Shown here: piece after piece, positions 47,515 through 60,562 of the stretch
Layout of the letters: each line of letters begins with the position of its first letter
Numbering within the stretch: position 1 is the first letter of the stretch
Assembly (NCBI RefSeq): GCF_010093535.1
Contig: NW_022985172.1
Coordinates: forward strand, 1,126,340-1,190,339
DNA: 64,000 nt
Direction: 5' to 3'
DNA from: Lindgomyces ingoldianus
Taxonomy: Eukaryota > Ascomycota > Dothideomycetes > Pleosporales > Lindgomycetaceae
The notes under the pieces: generated by a model
Databases searched by the model: none
Told to the model about the DNA's origin: nothing
The model's input: the letters and a program-made list of their open reading frames with translations, nothing else
Position numbers and translations under genes: made by a program

Positions 47515-49018
47515 AGGCAAGTTCTAATAAATAAAGTAAAGTATAAGTAAAATATAACTAAATAGACCTATATAAGTAAATAAAAAAGTAACTTAACGTA
47601 CTTTACAAGCAAGTTGCTTACACACCTAAGTTGCTTACTTTTGCTAAGACCCTACTAAACTACCCTTCCTACACTAATGCATTCCCTATAACACTACTTA
47701 GACGCGCTAAAAGAACATTAGATATAGCTTACACTTTAGGCTTTTAAACAAGACATAAAACTTTTAAAAAAATGTGCTATAACTATGTGTAAAGTTTTAT
47801 AAAAGATAATAAATAACTATAGCACTAGATAACTTTTACAAGCTAATTCTACAGCTAAATTATAAAGGCTAGGTAATAAAAAAAAGCAGGTAATTATTAA
47901 GACTATACTTAAGCTATATGCGTAAGGAATTTCTCTTTAAATAGCATTTATAGCTAATATAGCTAATTCTTTGCGCGCTAAGCATAATCTAGGCTATGTT
48001 TATATAAACTAGCCTAGTATGTTTATAAAGTGTTATTTAGAGCTTAAAGTAACATTTAAGTGTAAGTATAACTATAAAAGAGCTTTTTATAAAAGTTCTA
48101 GAGTAATTTAAAGCAAGTTTAGCCTTATAGAGAATATTAAAGCTAAGTATAGCATCTAAGATAATAACATGTACAACTTTAGCAAAATAGAGTTTATAAT
48201 TAGCTAAATATTTTTTAACTATACTTACACTTAAAACTTTACTTTAAGCTTTAAATAACACTTTATAAACATACTAGGCTAGTTTATGTAAACATAGCCT
48301 AGATTACACTTAGCGCATAAAGAATTAGCTATATTAGCTATAAATGCTATTTAAGAGGAAATTCCTTATGCATATAGCTTAAGTATAGTCTTAATAATTA
48401 CCTGCTTCTTTTTATTACCTAGCCTTTATAATTTAGCTGTAGAATTAGCTTATAAAAGTTGTCTAGCGCTGTAGTTATTTATTATCTTTTATAAAACTTT
48501 ATATATAGCTATAGCACATTTCTTTAAAAGTTTTATGTCTTGTTTAAAAGCCTAAAGCGTAAGCTGTATCTAATGTTCTATTAGCGCATCTAAGTAGTGT
48601 TGTAGGGAATGCATTAGTGTAAGAAGGGTAGTTTAGTAGGGTCTTAGTAAAAGTAAGCAACTTAGGTGTGTAAGCAACTTGCCTGTGAAGTACGTTATAT
48701 AAAAAGTAACTTTTTAGATAAAAATAAAAAGTTACTAGTATTTATACATAGCAGTAGTGTTATAGCCTAGATATAAGTAATTATGCATAAGTAGAACTAC
48801 ATATTTATGTTATATAATGCTTATGTATAAACCTTTATATGTAAACATTTAGATATCCTCTTTTTTCTTTATATAAAGGAAAAACAAGAGTAATAGAACT
48901 AGAAACATGTTACTTTTACTTTACCTACTTTATACACTGTGCACACTGTACACTACTCTTACTCTTGCTACTTAAGCGCTTATACTATAAGCAGCTAGCT
49001 GTTAGAGCCTATTTAACA
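47515..49018 (+). repeat. Copia-like candidate LTR (repeat D), 3' copy, split by foldback FB4
   Basis: 47515-47593 plus 48698-49018 align with 31673-32071: shared AAGGCAAGTTCTAATAAATAA start, TATAAAGGAAAAACAAGAG box and CCTATTTAACA end. It is followed by a family A remnant. The 15-kb spacing from the first copy is explained by the nested insertions between them. Confidence 0.5.
47596..48695. mobile_element. Family A foldback element FB4
   Basis: 1,100 bp, TA at 47594-47595 and 48696-48697, arms as in FB2 but more decayed. It sits inside repeat D. Confidence 0.88.
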
Positions 49019-49037
49019 TTTTTACTTATTATACTTT

Positions 49038-49199
49038 TGTCGCAACCGCTGATTAGGGAGCAATGAGGAGCAAGTCTATTGACTATGAGAGGCTCATAGG
49101 GAGCCTGCCTATGTAGTGGGAGCTCCGGCGCCAAGTGTCTCAGGCTGCTCGTCCGAAACACAGGTGCGACACTAGAACCATGTGCTCTCTTACGCGACA
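49038..49199. mobile_element. Solo LTR, TGTCGCAACC family, with perfect ACTTT duplication
   Basis: 162 bp, TGTCGCAACCGCTG...CTTACGCGACA, flanked by ACTTT at 49033-49037 and 49200-49204. It is GC-balanced, with TCA and TGA intact, inside fully decayed sequence, so the insertion is young. The terminal TGTCGC is shared with the TRIM and the solo LTR at 32156, but the rest differs. The small minus-strand frame over it is not a gene. Confidence 0.85.
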
Positions 49200-49251
49200 A
49201 CTTTTTATAGCTACTTAATATAAGTTATTTTACTTTTTTAAAAAAAGTATA

Positions 49252-50383
49252 ACGTACCTAACAGGTTAGCCGGCCACACAGGTTGGCCAGCCACTTTTGC
49301 TAAGCCTCTACTAAACTCTACTTATCTATATAATGCCTTAACAACAACACTAGATTAAATCTTCTAAAGAACATTAGATACAGCTTACTTTTTAGGCTTT
49401 TAAATAAGACTTAAAACTTTTTTTATAACACACTATAGCTATTTATAATGTTTCTTACACAACACTAAGCAATTAACGCGCTAGATAGTCTTTACAAGCA
49501 GAATGCTAGCCTAAATTAAGAAATCTAACTAAGCTTAAAAAAAAAGTAGTTATTAAGTATATACTTAAGCTTATTACACATAAATTTCTTTTTAAGCTTA
49601 TAGCTATAGCTAATATAGCTAATTCCTTACCTATAAAGCATAATCTAGGCTAGGTTAGCTTAAACTAGCCTAGTATATAGGTTAAGCACTGCCCTAGGTT
49701 TATAATAAAGTTTAATTATAAATATAATTATAAAAAAGTGCTTTATAAAGATCTAAAAGTTATCTAAGGCTAGTTTTGCCTAGTAGCTAACATAAAAGCT
49801 AAGTATAGTATTAAGAATAAAGATAAGTATAACTTTAATAAGTTAAGCTTTATAATAAGCTAAATATTAACTAAAGTAGTTATTATAGCTTTAAAGAGAT
49901 AAAGACAGCTAAAAGTAATATAGTAAAGTAATAAAAAGTAGACAATAGTTATCTAAAGTATTAACATAATAAAGTAAGCTATAAAATTATAGAGCTTTAA
50001 GCAGTAAATAAAGCTGCTACATAACATAGATTACATAAAAGAAAGTAAATTTAAGTAAAAAAGACTTTAATAGTTAAAAATAAAGCTTATCTAACTACTT
50101 TTAAGAAGTTTAGAGCGCGTAGTAATAAAAAGAAGCTAAAGACATAGGTGCACACTAAAGAAAGTAAGCTAAGTTAAAGGTAATGTAAGCAGTGTAATTA
50201 AACTAGGCATAACTTATGTATATATAAGTAAGTAGTAAAAGTAGACTTTAAATAATATCTTATATTATATTACTTTATATAGGGCTAAAGTAGGCTGTTT
50301 TACAAGAGAATAGAGTGGTTTTAGTAGGGGCTTAGCAAAAGTGGCCGGCTAACCTGTGTGGCCGGCCAACCTGTTAGGTACGT
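49252..50383 (+). mobile_element. Family B internal-deletion derivative (B-del)
   Basis: 1,132 bp, TA at 49250-49251 and 50384-50385, same central junction as the other B-del copies. Gypsy G2 inserted in its right terminus, duplicating GTTAT. Confidence 0.87.
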
Positions 50384-50386
50384 TAT

Positions 50387-50977
50387 TGTTACAATCCTTG
50401 CTTCGTGGAAGCACTCAGGTCTGGTGATATTCCTAGGGGATGAGTAGGACGGGTGGAAGGGGCCAATCCGGTAGGGTGTACAGTCCTACGTACAGGCTAT
50501 TAGGCTAATAGAGAATGAAGGGTGACTAGATTGTAGTTTGCCCTATGTGCGGCAGTAGAGAGGCTAGGGTTAAACAGTCCTTTTAGACAGGGTTAGAGGT
50601 ATATATAGTGTAAGATATATAAATAGTATTACAGCTCTTTAGAAAGCTAAATGCTACTTAGTTTATGTAATAAATAAACTAAATGTTAAACACGCCTTCT
50701 AAAGGTTGTTTAATGTGGGAACTATATACATGTGCAAAGGGCGCTAAGGGAGTAGGAGGAGCTTATAGGAGCCTGCTAAGGAGAGCTCCTTAAGCTTCTT
50801 TAAACTCCTATTGTTACGCAGCTTGTTTTCTTACTAGATAATGCATTCTTTCTAACTTTAGGCAGCTAGGCTGCCTCTGTGCCCTCTAATTAGTCTGTAA
50901 GCGAGCCCTGCCCTAATCTAGTAAGACTGTGGAGCACTGCTAGTGGGGTTACGCTGGTCTAACTATAGACTGTAACA
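50387..50977 (-). repeat. 3' LTR of gypsy G2
   Basis: 591 bp, TGTTACAATCC...GACTGTAACA. It is only partly decayed (tracts such as GTGGAAGCACTCAGGTCTGG survive) and still matches the other LTR closely. Confidence 0.9.
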
Positions 50978-53900
50978 CGCTGCCCCCTCTCCCTAGCAGC
51001 GTCCTCGCCGCTCTGCTCACACAACTGTGTTAGTAAGGGTTTGTTTATAAGGTAGGCATCTGCCTACCTAAAGGCATCTCTAATGTCTATTCTTTTTATA
51101 CTAAATAGCTTGTTAGTTTTATTTATCTTACTGTTTTTATGTTGCTTATTGTTTTAATCCTTTTTACTAGACAAAAATAAGGCCTTATAGCGCTTGCTAA
51201 TTTTTAGAGTTGTCTTATATGTTAACTTTATCCTTAGATAATTATGTTAAGTGTGTAAAAAAACATAGTAGATGTAATGCCTTTATTTCTAATGCTGCGT
51301 AAGATTGCTTAGAGAAGGAATAGAAAGCTCTCCTCTAAGAGGCCTTTATTATAAAGGCTTATAAGCAGAAGCTTAATAACTAGATGTTACGTTAGGTTTA
51401 GAAGACTCTAGAGGCAAAGGCTAGGGAGTGTTCTAAACAGAACTGTATCTAAAAATTACTAGATCTGTTAGAGGCTTGTTGTGCAAAGTACTTAGAAGGG
51501 GATTTTTCCTCTTTAGACAAGATAGAAGCTTTTAAGGCTAAAGTAAAAAGCTATTCTTTTCTTTAACTGTTATTAGCAGGTACTTGTCTCTAAAGGCTGC
51601 TACTATTTAGTAATAACATAGCTGTTTCTTTTAATATAGGTGCTTTATTGCCTAGCTAGTTTCTTTTAAATAAGCTTAAAGGTACCTTTATACTAACAGC
51701 TATGCATTCTGCAAATTCTTAGCTAGTTTCTATGTATTTTTACTAGTAAGCTACTTTTTTTATTTTACTAAAAATTCTTTCTAGTTTCTTTAATTACTTA
51801 TAATGTGTTTAACCTTATATTTTATTTCTTTGTCCTTTTATCCTTATGTAAATAAGGGGATCTCTTTAAGTGCTTTTTCTAATCTAGAGATATAAAACTA
51901 TAGGTGTATTTTTATATATAAAGGAAGCTTAAGCTTACAGTTATCTTATTAAGTTTAAAGGACTTTATATAGTCTTATCTTTTTTTTTACTAGCTTTCTA
52001 GAGGGTCTTAGTATCTTTAGGTTTTTAGTGTTAAGGTACACATAATTCTTTAGGTAAATTTTTAGTCCTAGTTATTATAATTTGTTTGTATATTTCTCTA
52101 TTATTTCTCTGCTAGTCCTAGCTTCTACAGCTAACTTTTTATGTATTTAATGTAGGTCTGCTAGCTAGTCTATTAACTCTTATAAATTTATAGGTTAATT
52201 TCTATGTAATGCAAAGTAGAGGTTATATCTAAAATTAGCCTTATATAGTGTTTCTTTTGTTATAGCTAACTCTACATTATTAATAGCTAACTGCGCTATT
52301 AGAAGCTATTCTACTTAATCCTTTTAAGTGTAGGAAATGTACTTCCTTAAATATCTCTTTACTTCTGCATTTGCTCTTTTAGTCTAACTATCTGTCTGCA
52401 GGTGGTAGGCTATTAATAGCTTGTGTGCTATACTAAGGTGCTACATTGCTGCTTTTTAGAAACTGCTAGTAAATAGCTTATCTTAGTTAAAGATAATAAT
52501 CTTAAGGCATCTATATACTAATATTACATTTTATTTTAATTTATAAATAAATTCTTTAGTAGTTATTATTTTTTCTAAAGGCTAAGTGTGTAAGTACTTA
52601 GTAGTTTTATCTAGAGCTACTGTAATTATGTTGCACATTCTGTCTATCCCTAGTTCTTTAAACAGGGGTAATTCTATAATAAAATCTATTATAATTATTA
52701 TCTATAGTAATTTTAGTGCCTTAATTAGTTAGAGGTATTTATAGGTTTTATGCCTTCTTAGGTTATTTTTATTGCAGGTATTACATTCTCTAAGCACCTC
52801 TATACATAGTTGTTTTACTTTTAGTATTTATTATAGTATAGCAGCCTTTAGCTTCTTTTAAAGAGTACTTATTCCTAAATGTCTAAACATTAGAGATTTA
52901 TAATATTCTTAGATTAAGTTCTTTTATCTCTACTTACTAGCTGTAAGCCTGTAGAATTCTTTTATAAGTTAGAGTCTATTATAGACCTATTCTTTATTAG
53001 TTTTTTTAAAAAGTGTAAATTTCTTAGTTTTTTTCTTTTTACTATTAAAGTAGTCTAGTCTTTAGCTAAGGGCATTAGCCTGCTAGTTTTATGCTCTAGG
53101 TACATGCTTAATAATATAGTTAAACTATGCAAGTTTTATTGCTTATTTTACATGCATTAGTAATAGTTTTTTTACTGTTAAAAACATAACTAAGTTTACA
53201 TAGTTAGTTATAATATTAAATAGCTTTACTATTCTATATAGCTCTATAGCCTATACTTTTATAGTGTTTAATATTGCTTTTAGTTCTTTGTTAGGTATAC
53301 TATAGCCTGCTTTAGGTCCTAAGAACTTAGCAGAGTAGTACGCAACTAGGTGCTATTTTCTGTCTTCCTGCTTTTAGTATAACGCAGCTCTGCTAGCTCT
53401 AAGGGATGCGTCTGTGTGGATCTTTGTATCTAATTATAGGTTGTACATTCTTAATACTAGTTTGTCTGTTATAGCTTATTTTAGTGTTATAAATGCTTTA
53501 TTTATTTCTAAGGTCTAGATAAACTTTACTATTGCCTACTCCTTAGTTATAGCGTTTATTAATAGTATAGTAATTTTTAAATAGTCTCTAATTATCTGCC
53601 TAACATAGCCTAACAGTTCTAGAAATTCTTTTACTTTTTTAACTAACTAAGGTTTTAGCTACTTAAGTACCTTTTATACTTTAGCTAGATTAATTTTTAT
53701 TTTTTTTTATTAATTATAAATTCTAAGTATTTTGTCTTAGCAACATAGAACTTATATTTAAAAAGCTGCAGGTAAAGTTTATACTTTCTAAGCTACTCTA
53801 AGACTTTTTATACCTTCTGTACGTAGTCTTCTAGGGTATCTTTTAAATAGATAAGGACGTTATCTAGATATACTAGAGTAAAAACATCTAGATATAGGTT

Positions 53901-56900
53901 AAGAGCTGTATTAATAATTCTTTAAAATGTTACTAAGGTGTTTATTAGGCTAAACAGCATTACTAGTAACTTATAAAGTCCCTATAAAGTTCTAAACACT
54001 GTAAGCTACTTATCTTTTTCTTATATTCTTATTTTATTAAATCTGTTTTATATGTTAAACTTTATAAAGTACTAGGTTCCTTTTAATTAGTTTATAATGT
54101 TTTATATAATTAGTAAGAGAAATTAATCTTAAATTATATTATTATTAAGAGTTTTATAGTTTTAGTAGACTTAAATTTTTTTTTCTTTCTTTTTTACAAA
54201 AACTACTGCTAAGGCTACTAGGCTGTAGCTCTCTTAGATATAGCCTTATACTAACATCCTGTTAACATACTTTTATAAGGCCTCTTTTTGTACTTTTGTT
54301 AAAAGGCAAAGCTTATAGGTTTTTAAGTTGTAATTTTTTATTAAGTTAATAGCGTAATCTTAAGGCTAATGCAGTAGTAGTTCTCTTAGGTTTTTTAGTG
54401 TTTTAAACATATCCTTATAATCTTTATACTTAGTTAGGATATAACCTTTATTTTAAGTTTAAATAATACTAATCTATTTTATATTCTTATCTACTTTAAT
54501 TTTTTTATAAGAGACTTTTTTAAGCTTTTTTTTATTATTTTTATTACTTAAGCTTTAAGTTCTTAGTAAAGAAACTTTTAGAGTTTTCTTTTTTTAGAGT
54601 AGTAACTGCTACCCTGTTTTACTTGTTTATAGACTAGGCACCTGTTATTATAGCATGCTAACTAGGTTATGTGTGCGTGGTTGTTAGGAGTTTCTATAGT
54701 TATAGTTCTTTAATTAATTATAAGGTTATGTATTCTAAGCTATTTATAGCCTAGAATTATGTTATATTTGCCTTTTAGCTTAAGTATGTTTATAGATCTT
54801 TAATCTTTTATGTTAGAAGTTTTAAGGTCTTTTTTATAAGTTTTTAGGTTAATCTATCCTCTACTATACTTAATTAATAATATGTTAGTAAGAGTTACCT
54901 TAAACAAGTTCTTTTTTATGTAAAATAGTATACTTTACTTATCTACTTAATTCTTATCTATAGCAGTAAAGGTGCATCTGCTGTCTATAAGAGCTAGTCT
55001 AGGCCATCCTTTATACATAAAGGTAGTTGTTAGGCTGTGTCCTGCCTCTTACCTAACTATAATTACTGCTAATATGTTATGCTTAACTTTTTTATTTAAA
55101 AAAAGATAAAGATTAATATCTTATAAGTTATTATTAAACTTATCCTTTTTTTTTTATAGATTTAATGTTTTTAATTATAGTAGTTAGTTGCTTTACATTT
55201 ATAATCTTTAACTAAGTAATGTAATGTTAGGTAGTCTTCTTTTCTTGCTGCCTTTTACTAAAAGTAGTAGAACTTATAATTTTTTTACTTATTACACTTT
55301 ATTTATGCTTCTTATTTATAAGAAGAAGCTGTTTAACAAGTGTAGTAATTTATAGTTTTGCAGGCTAAGGCTGTTTCTTGCTATAGGCAACTATTATAGT
55401 TCCTTTCCTATGTAGGCTACTATCCTGCTTAATGTTTGTTGTCCTAATGCTTAATGCAATACTGTTGCGTGCATTAGTACTAGGGATATAGACAATTATT
55501 AGGTCTATGTAACGTGTTAAGGGGACTTTCTTAGGTCTACTAAGGGTATTCTTTTGTTTGTACAAGCTGTACAGGGTGCTCTTTCTATTAGCAACTGTTT
55601 GTGCTATAGGTGCTGCTTCCGCAGAGGACACATTGTCTGTAATTCTGTTGTACTGCGAGAGCTTTTCTAGAGATTGCTAGGCTTAGAAGCAGTGTCTTAG
55701 GTTTCTTAGGCGCTAGTTATAGTACTTTAAACCTAGCAGGTTTGCCTAGCTATTCTAGCTTTTAATCTTTAATTTTAGTAAAAAATTACTATTACTTTTT
55801 TTTATTTATAATGTTGTATTTAACTTTAGCTATTCTTTGTATAATGTTAAATATTAAGTAGTTATTACTAATGTTTATTTAGTAAAGTAAGACTATATAA
55901 TTACTTAAGTAGTTATGTTATAACCTGCACTTCTAGCATCTACATCTCTAAAACTGTTAGAAAAGCTCTTTTACTAAAGTACTAGAGGTTTAGTCTTAAA
56001 AGAGGAACCTTTCTTCTTCTTTTTAAATGTTTATAATATATTCTTAGATTTAAGTCTCTTCTTTATATCTCTTAAGAATTGCAAGGTCTTATAACACTAT
56101 ATTAAGGCTACTAAAATTTTAAATAACTACCTTTTAATATAGTTTAGAATAGTTGTTTAAAAAGTAGTTTTTTTTACATTACTAGTAAAGTCTATTATTT
56201 AGTCTTTCTTATATTTCTTTATCTATAAGGCTATATTTAGCAGTAATAGCTTTTATTATTATAGTAGTATTTTTATTCTCTCTTTTCTAAAAGTCTAGGC
56301 AATTTTAGCAAAAATGTCCTACTTTTTTATAGTTTAGGTAGGCCTTATTCTCTAGCTATTTTTATTATTTCTTTATTAAAGGCAGCTTATTATGTTCTAG
56401 AACTTAGCTCTTCTTAAAAGAGGGGCTTTATATATGCTTTACATAACTAAGGTTTATTAGCTTTTTATTTTATTATAAAAGCTTTTTCTTTTTAAAGACA
56501 AATTCTAGCTTTTAAAAGGTTCTTTTTAATTTCTTTTCTTTTTTATGTTTCTTATAGTAATTATTATAGGTTGTTGCTTTCTTAATATAGTTTTTAAAAG
56601 TAGTTAGTTAGTCTATGTGCATAAATTTATCTTTTACTTTATTATTTAGCTTATTATAAAATATGCAGCATAGGGCTTTCTAGTTGTTCTATCTACATAT
56701 AGCTATTTGCTCTCTAAAGCGTGCTGCATAGTTTTAGACTAGTCTGCTGCCCTGTCTTATGTTGTCTAGTCTGTTAGCTGTAATTCTTTTTTTGTCTAAG
56801 GTTCTATAAATAGCTAATAAAGCTACTTTAAATTTTTTAACACTACTAAATACTTCTTTAGTTTTAGAGTTAAGTAGTGCACTATTAGCTTTAAAGTCTA

Positions 56901-57462
56901 TTTAGTTATTAGCGTAGAGTTAAAACTAGATTATAGAAGAGCTTTCTAAGTGTAATTTTATTTAAAAGATTATTTCTACATTAGTCTAAAATGCTCCCTT
57001 ATTATACTGCATGTAAAGGTAGCATTTAGTAAAAAATAGTTAGAGGTCTTTTAGTAATTTTTTAAAAGGCTTTAAAGAAGCTAGTCTTAAAGCTTTTTTA
57101 GCTATAACACTTACTTTATTTATTAAAATATTTTAGACTTTTACTAGCTCTACTTATAATTTATGTATCTAGTAGGCTTAAGTAGTTATTTTATAAGAGT
57201 TAGTAAAAGGCAGGAGGCCTTATAAATTTATAAATTTTTAATAAAGGTTAGCTATTTTTTACTTAAGTTTTAGTAGCTTACTAACTTTATTACTAATCTG
57301 CTATAGTTTCTTAATGTTGTCCTAGATTAAGTTAATCTGTTCTGTAAAAATAGCTTTACTTTAAGTAGAAATTTCTATAGATCTAGATAGCGCAGTGTAG
57401 GCTATGTTAGAATCTAAATTATGTTAAGAGGTTACTATACTTTTTAAAGGGGTAGTGTTTAA

Positions 57463-58053
57463 TATTATAATCCTTACTTTATAGAAGCACTTAGGTTTAG
57501 TAATATTCCTAAGGGATAAGTAGAACAGGTAGAAAGGGCTAATCTAGTAGGGTGTACAGTCCTACGTACAGGCTATTAGGCTAATAGAGAATAAAGGGTA
57601 ACTAGATTGTAGTTTGCCTTATGTGCGGCAGTAGGGAGGCTAGGGTTAAACAGTCCTTTTAGACAAAGTTAGAGGTATATATAGTGTAAGATATATAAAT
57701 AGTATTACAGCTCTTTAGAAAGCTAAATGCTACTTAGTCTATGTAATAAATAAACTAAATGTTAAACACGCCTTCTAAAGGTTGTTTAATGTAGGAACTA
57801 TATACATGTGCAAAGGGCGCTAAGGGAGTAGAAGGAGCTTATAGGAGCCTGCTAAGGAGAGCTCCTTAAGCTCCTTTAAACTCCTATTGTTACGCGGCTT
57901 GTTTTCTTACTAGATGATGCATTCTTCCTAACTTCAGGCAGCCGGGCTGCCTCTGTGCCCTCCGATTAGTCTGTAAGCGAGCCCTGCCCCAATCCAGTAA
58001 GACTGTGGAGCACTGCCGGTGGGGTTACGCTGGTCCAACCATAGACCGTAACA
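57463..58053 (-). repeat. 5' LTR of gypsy G2
   Basis: 591 bp. The inner end is strongly decayed (TATTATAATCC for TGTTACAATCC), while the outer ~150 bp keeps CpG and TCA-type sites. This leaves a decay gradient towards the element interior. Confidence 0.9.
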
Positions 58054-58224
58054 GTTATAAGTGCTAAGCTAAAAACTTTATATATAACTAAATTATTTAT
58101 ATTATAAAAATAAAGTTTTTACTATGCTTTAAAGTAGCTTATAATGCTATAATTACTTTTAGTAATATTTAAAAAAAAGTTCTAAGGCGCTAAATTAGTT
58201 TCTTTTAACTTATAATATGTTATA

Positions 58225-60087
58225 ACGTATCTAACAGGTTGGCTGGCCACACAGGTTAGCTAGCTACTTTTGCTAAGCCCCTACTACACTCTACCTATCT
58301 ACATAATGCCTTAACAATAACACTAGATTAAATTTTCTAAAGAATGTTAGATATAGCTTACTTTTTAAGCTTTTAAAAAAAACTTAAAACTTTTCTTATA
58401 ATACACTGCAGCTATTTATAATGTCTTTTACATAACACTAAGTAATTAACGCGCTAGATAGCCTTTAGAAGCAAAATGCTAGCTTAAATTAAAAAATCTA
58501 ACTAAGCTTAAAAAAAGTAGTTATTAAGTATATACTTAAGCTTATTACACATAGATTTTTTTAAGCTTATAGCTATAGCTAATATAGCTAATTCCTTACA
58601 TGTAGAGCGTAATCTAGGCTAGGTTAGCTTAAACTAGCCTAGTATATAAGTTAAGCACTACCTTAAGTTTATAATAAAGTTTAATTATAAGTATAATTAT
58701 AAAAAAGTGCTTTATAAAAATCTAAAGGTTATTTAAAGCTAGTTTTACTTAGTAGCTAACATAAAAGCTAAGTATAGTATTTAAGATAAAAACACATATA
58801 ACTTTAATAAGTTAAGCTTTATAATAGGCTAAATATTAACTAGAGTAGTTATTATAGCTTTAAAAAAAATAAAAATAGCTAAAAGTAATATAGTATAGTA
58901 ATAAAAAGTAAATAATAGTTATTTAAAGTATTAATATAATAAAGTAAGCTATTTTACTTTTTATTATCTTTAAAAGCTGCTATTACTTTTTTACCTAGTA
59001 TAAAAAAAATCTACTTTAAAACTAAGTTATTATAGTCTTTAAAAATAGCTAGATAATAAATAAGCTTAGGCTATAGTAGTTAAAGCACTTTAATAAGTAT
59101 ATAAAAAAAAAGTTATAAACACTTATTAGCTTTTTATTATTAATAGCTATAAAAGCTATAACTTACTTAATTTTTAGTAGTACTATAAAAAGAATAAAAT
59201 TATTACTATTTATATACTTTTAGTTATACTTATTACACTTTTTATAGCTTCTTAATATAGGTTGTTTTACTTCTTTAAAAAAAGTATATAAGTGCTAAGC
59301 TAAAAATCTTATATATAACTAAATTACTTATATTATAAGACTTAAGTTTTTACTATGCTTTATATACACTTATAATATAGTAATTACTTTTAGTAATATC
59401 TAAGAAGAGTTTTAAGACGCTAGTTTAGTTTTATTTAACCTAAAATAGGTTAAAATAGCTTTTAACATCTAGTTATATACTTTATTACTACTACTACTTA
59501 TTAATAATAAGCTTTAGTAGTTCTAAACCCTAAGTAATACTTTTAAATTTAAGTTATAATTAATGCTTATAAAAGTAAAAATTTAGAGGTATATAGATAG
59601 CTTACTAATATCTATAGTAAAAGCCTTTAAAAAGGTCTTAAAAAAGGCATTAATTATTACGCATAAGCTAGTGTTAGTGTAAAAGAAGATTATAAAGCTT
59701 TAAGTAGCAAATAAAGCTGCTACATAATATAAATTACATAAAAAAAAGTAGATTTAAGTAAAAAAAACTTTAATAGTTAAAAATAAAGCTTATCTAACTA
59801 CTTTAAAAAAGTTTAGAGCGTGTAGTAATAAAAAAAAAGCTAAAGACATAAGTGCACACTAAAGAAAGTAAGCTAAGTTAAAAGTAATATAAGTAGTGTA
59901 ATTAAACTAGGCATAACTTATGTATATATAAGAAAGTAGTAGAAGTAGACTTTAAATAATATCTTATGTTATATTACTTTATATAGGGCTAAAGTGGGCT
60001 GTTTTGCGCTAGAATAGGGTGGTTTTAGTAGAGGCTTGGCAAAAGTGGCTAGCTAACCTGTGTGGCCAGCTAACCTATTAGGTACGT
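58225..60087 (+). mobile_element. Family B DNA transposon, full length, uninterrupted, decayed
   Basis: 1,863 bp, TA at 58223-58224 and 60088-60089. It is the reference copy for family B. The C-terminal zinc-knuckle region is at 59888-59929 on + (Y-K-x-C-N-x-T-R-H-N-L-C), decayed by transitions. The left and right terminal repeats carry the doubled GGCCGGCCAC-type motif in mutated form. Confidence 0.85.
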
Positions 60088-60137
60088 TAATAAGCTTTAA
60101 TATAAAGTTACACACTTTATTACTACTACTACTTATA

Positions 60138-60562
60138 ACGTACCTAACGGGTTGGCCGGCCACACAGGTTGGCCGGCCACTTTTGCCAAGCCCCCACTAA
60201 AACTACCCCATTCTCTTGCAAAACAGCCCACTTTGGCCCTGTATAGAGTAATATAACACAAGATATTATTTAGAGTCTACTTTTGCCACTTGCTTACACA
60301 TACGCAAGTTATGCCTAGTCTAATTACACTGCCTATATTACCTTTAACTTAGCTTACCTTTTTTAGCGCGCACCTGCGTCTTTAGCTTCTTCCTATTACT
60401 ACACGCTTTAAACTCCTTTAAAGTAGTTAGATAAGCTCTATTCTTAACTATTAAGGTCTTTTTTACCTAAATCTACTTTTTTTTATGTAATCTACATTAT
60501 ATAGTAGCCTTATTTACTGCTTAAAGCTCTGTAATCTTATAGCCTACTTTATTATGTTAATG
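60138..60562 (-). mobile_element. Family B-del element, truncated
   Basis: A nearly unmutated terminal repeat after TA 60136-60137 with two exact GGTTGGCCGGCCAC copies (60150-60163, 60167-60180). It runs through the B-del junction and stops at about 60562 against unrelated sequence. Confidence 0.85.

Larger units (their letters stand above)
50387..58053 (-). mobile_element. Gypsy-type LTR retrotransposon G2 (decayed)
   Basis: 7,667 bp, flanked by GTTAT (50382-50386, 58054-58058). The LTRs are 591 bp. The purine tract GGGAGAGGGGGCAGCG (minus strand, 50978-51001) abuts the left LTR, so the element runs right to left. Minus-strand order: gag zinc knuckle (C)LN(C)KKVGHFC-NC at 56299-56340; protease-like ALIDSRCTFTAI near 54975-55005; RT motif YLDDVLIY read YLDNVLIY at 53847-53870; integrase with AYHLQTD (expected AYHPQTDG) near 52390-52418. 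An 88-codon minus-strand frame at 55365-55631 is a less-damaged bit between gag and protease. Confidence 0.92.
49019..60135 (+). mobile_element. Family A remnant carrying five later insertions
   Basis: Segments 49019-49032, 49205-49249, 58059-58222 and 60090-60135 are consecutive parts of one family A interior. They are separated by a solo LTR, a B-del, gypsy G2, a full B and a truncated B-del. The order is confirmed by comparison with uninterrupted copies, for example 3580-3860. Both ends of this A copy are missing. Confidence 0.75.

Noticed and set aside
49009..49200. 63-codon minus-strand frame
   Set aside because: It covers a solo LTR with an ACTTT duplication; chance openness in un-decayed sequence.
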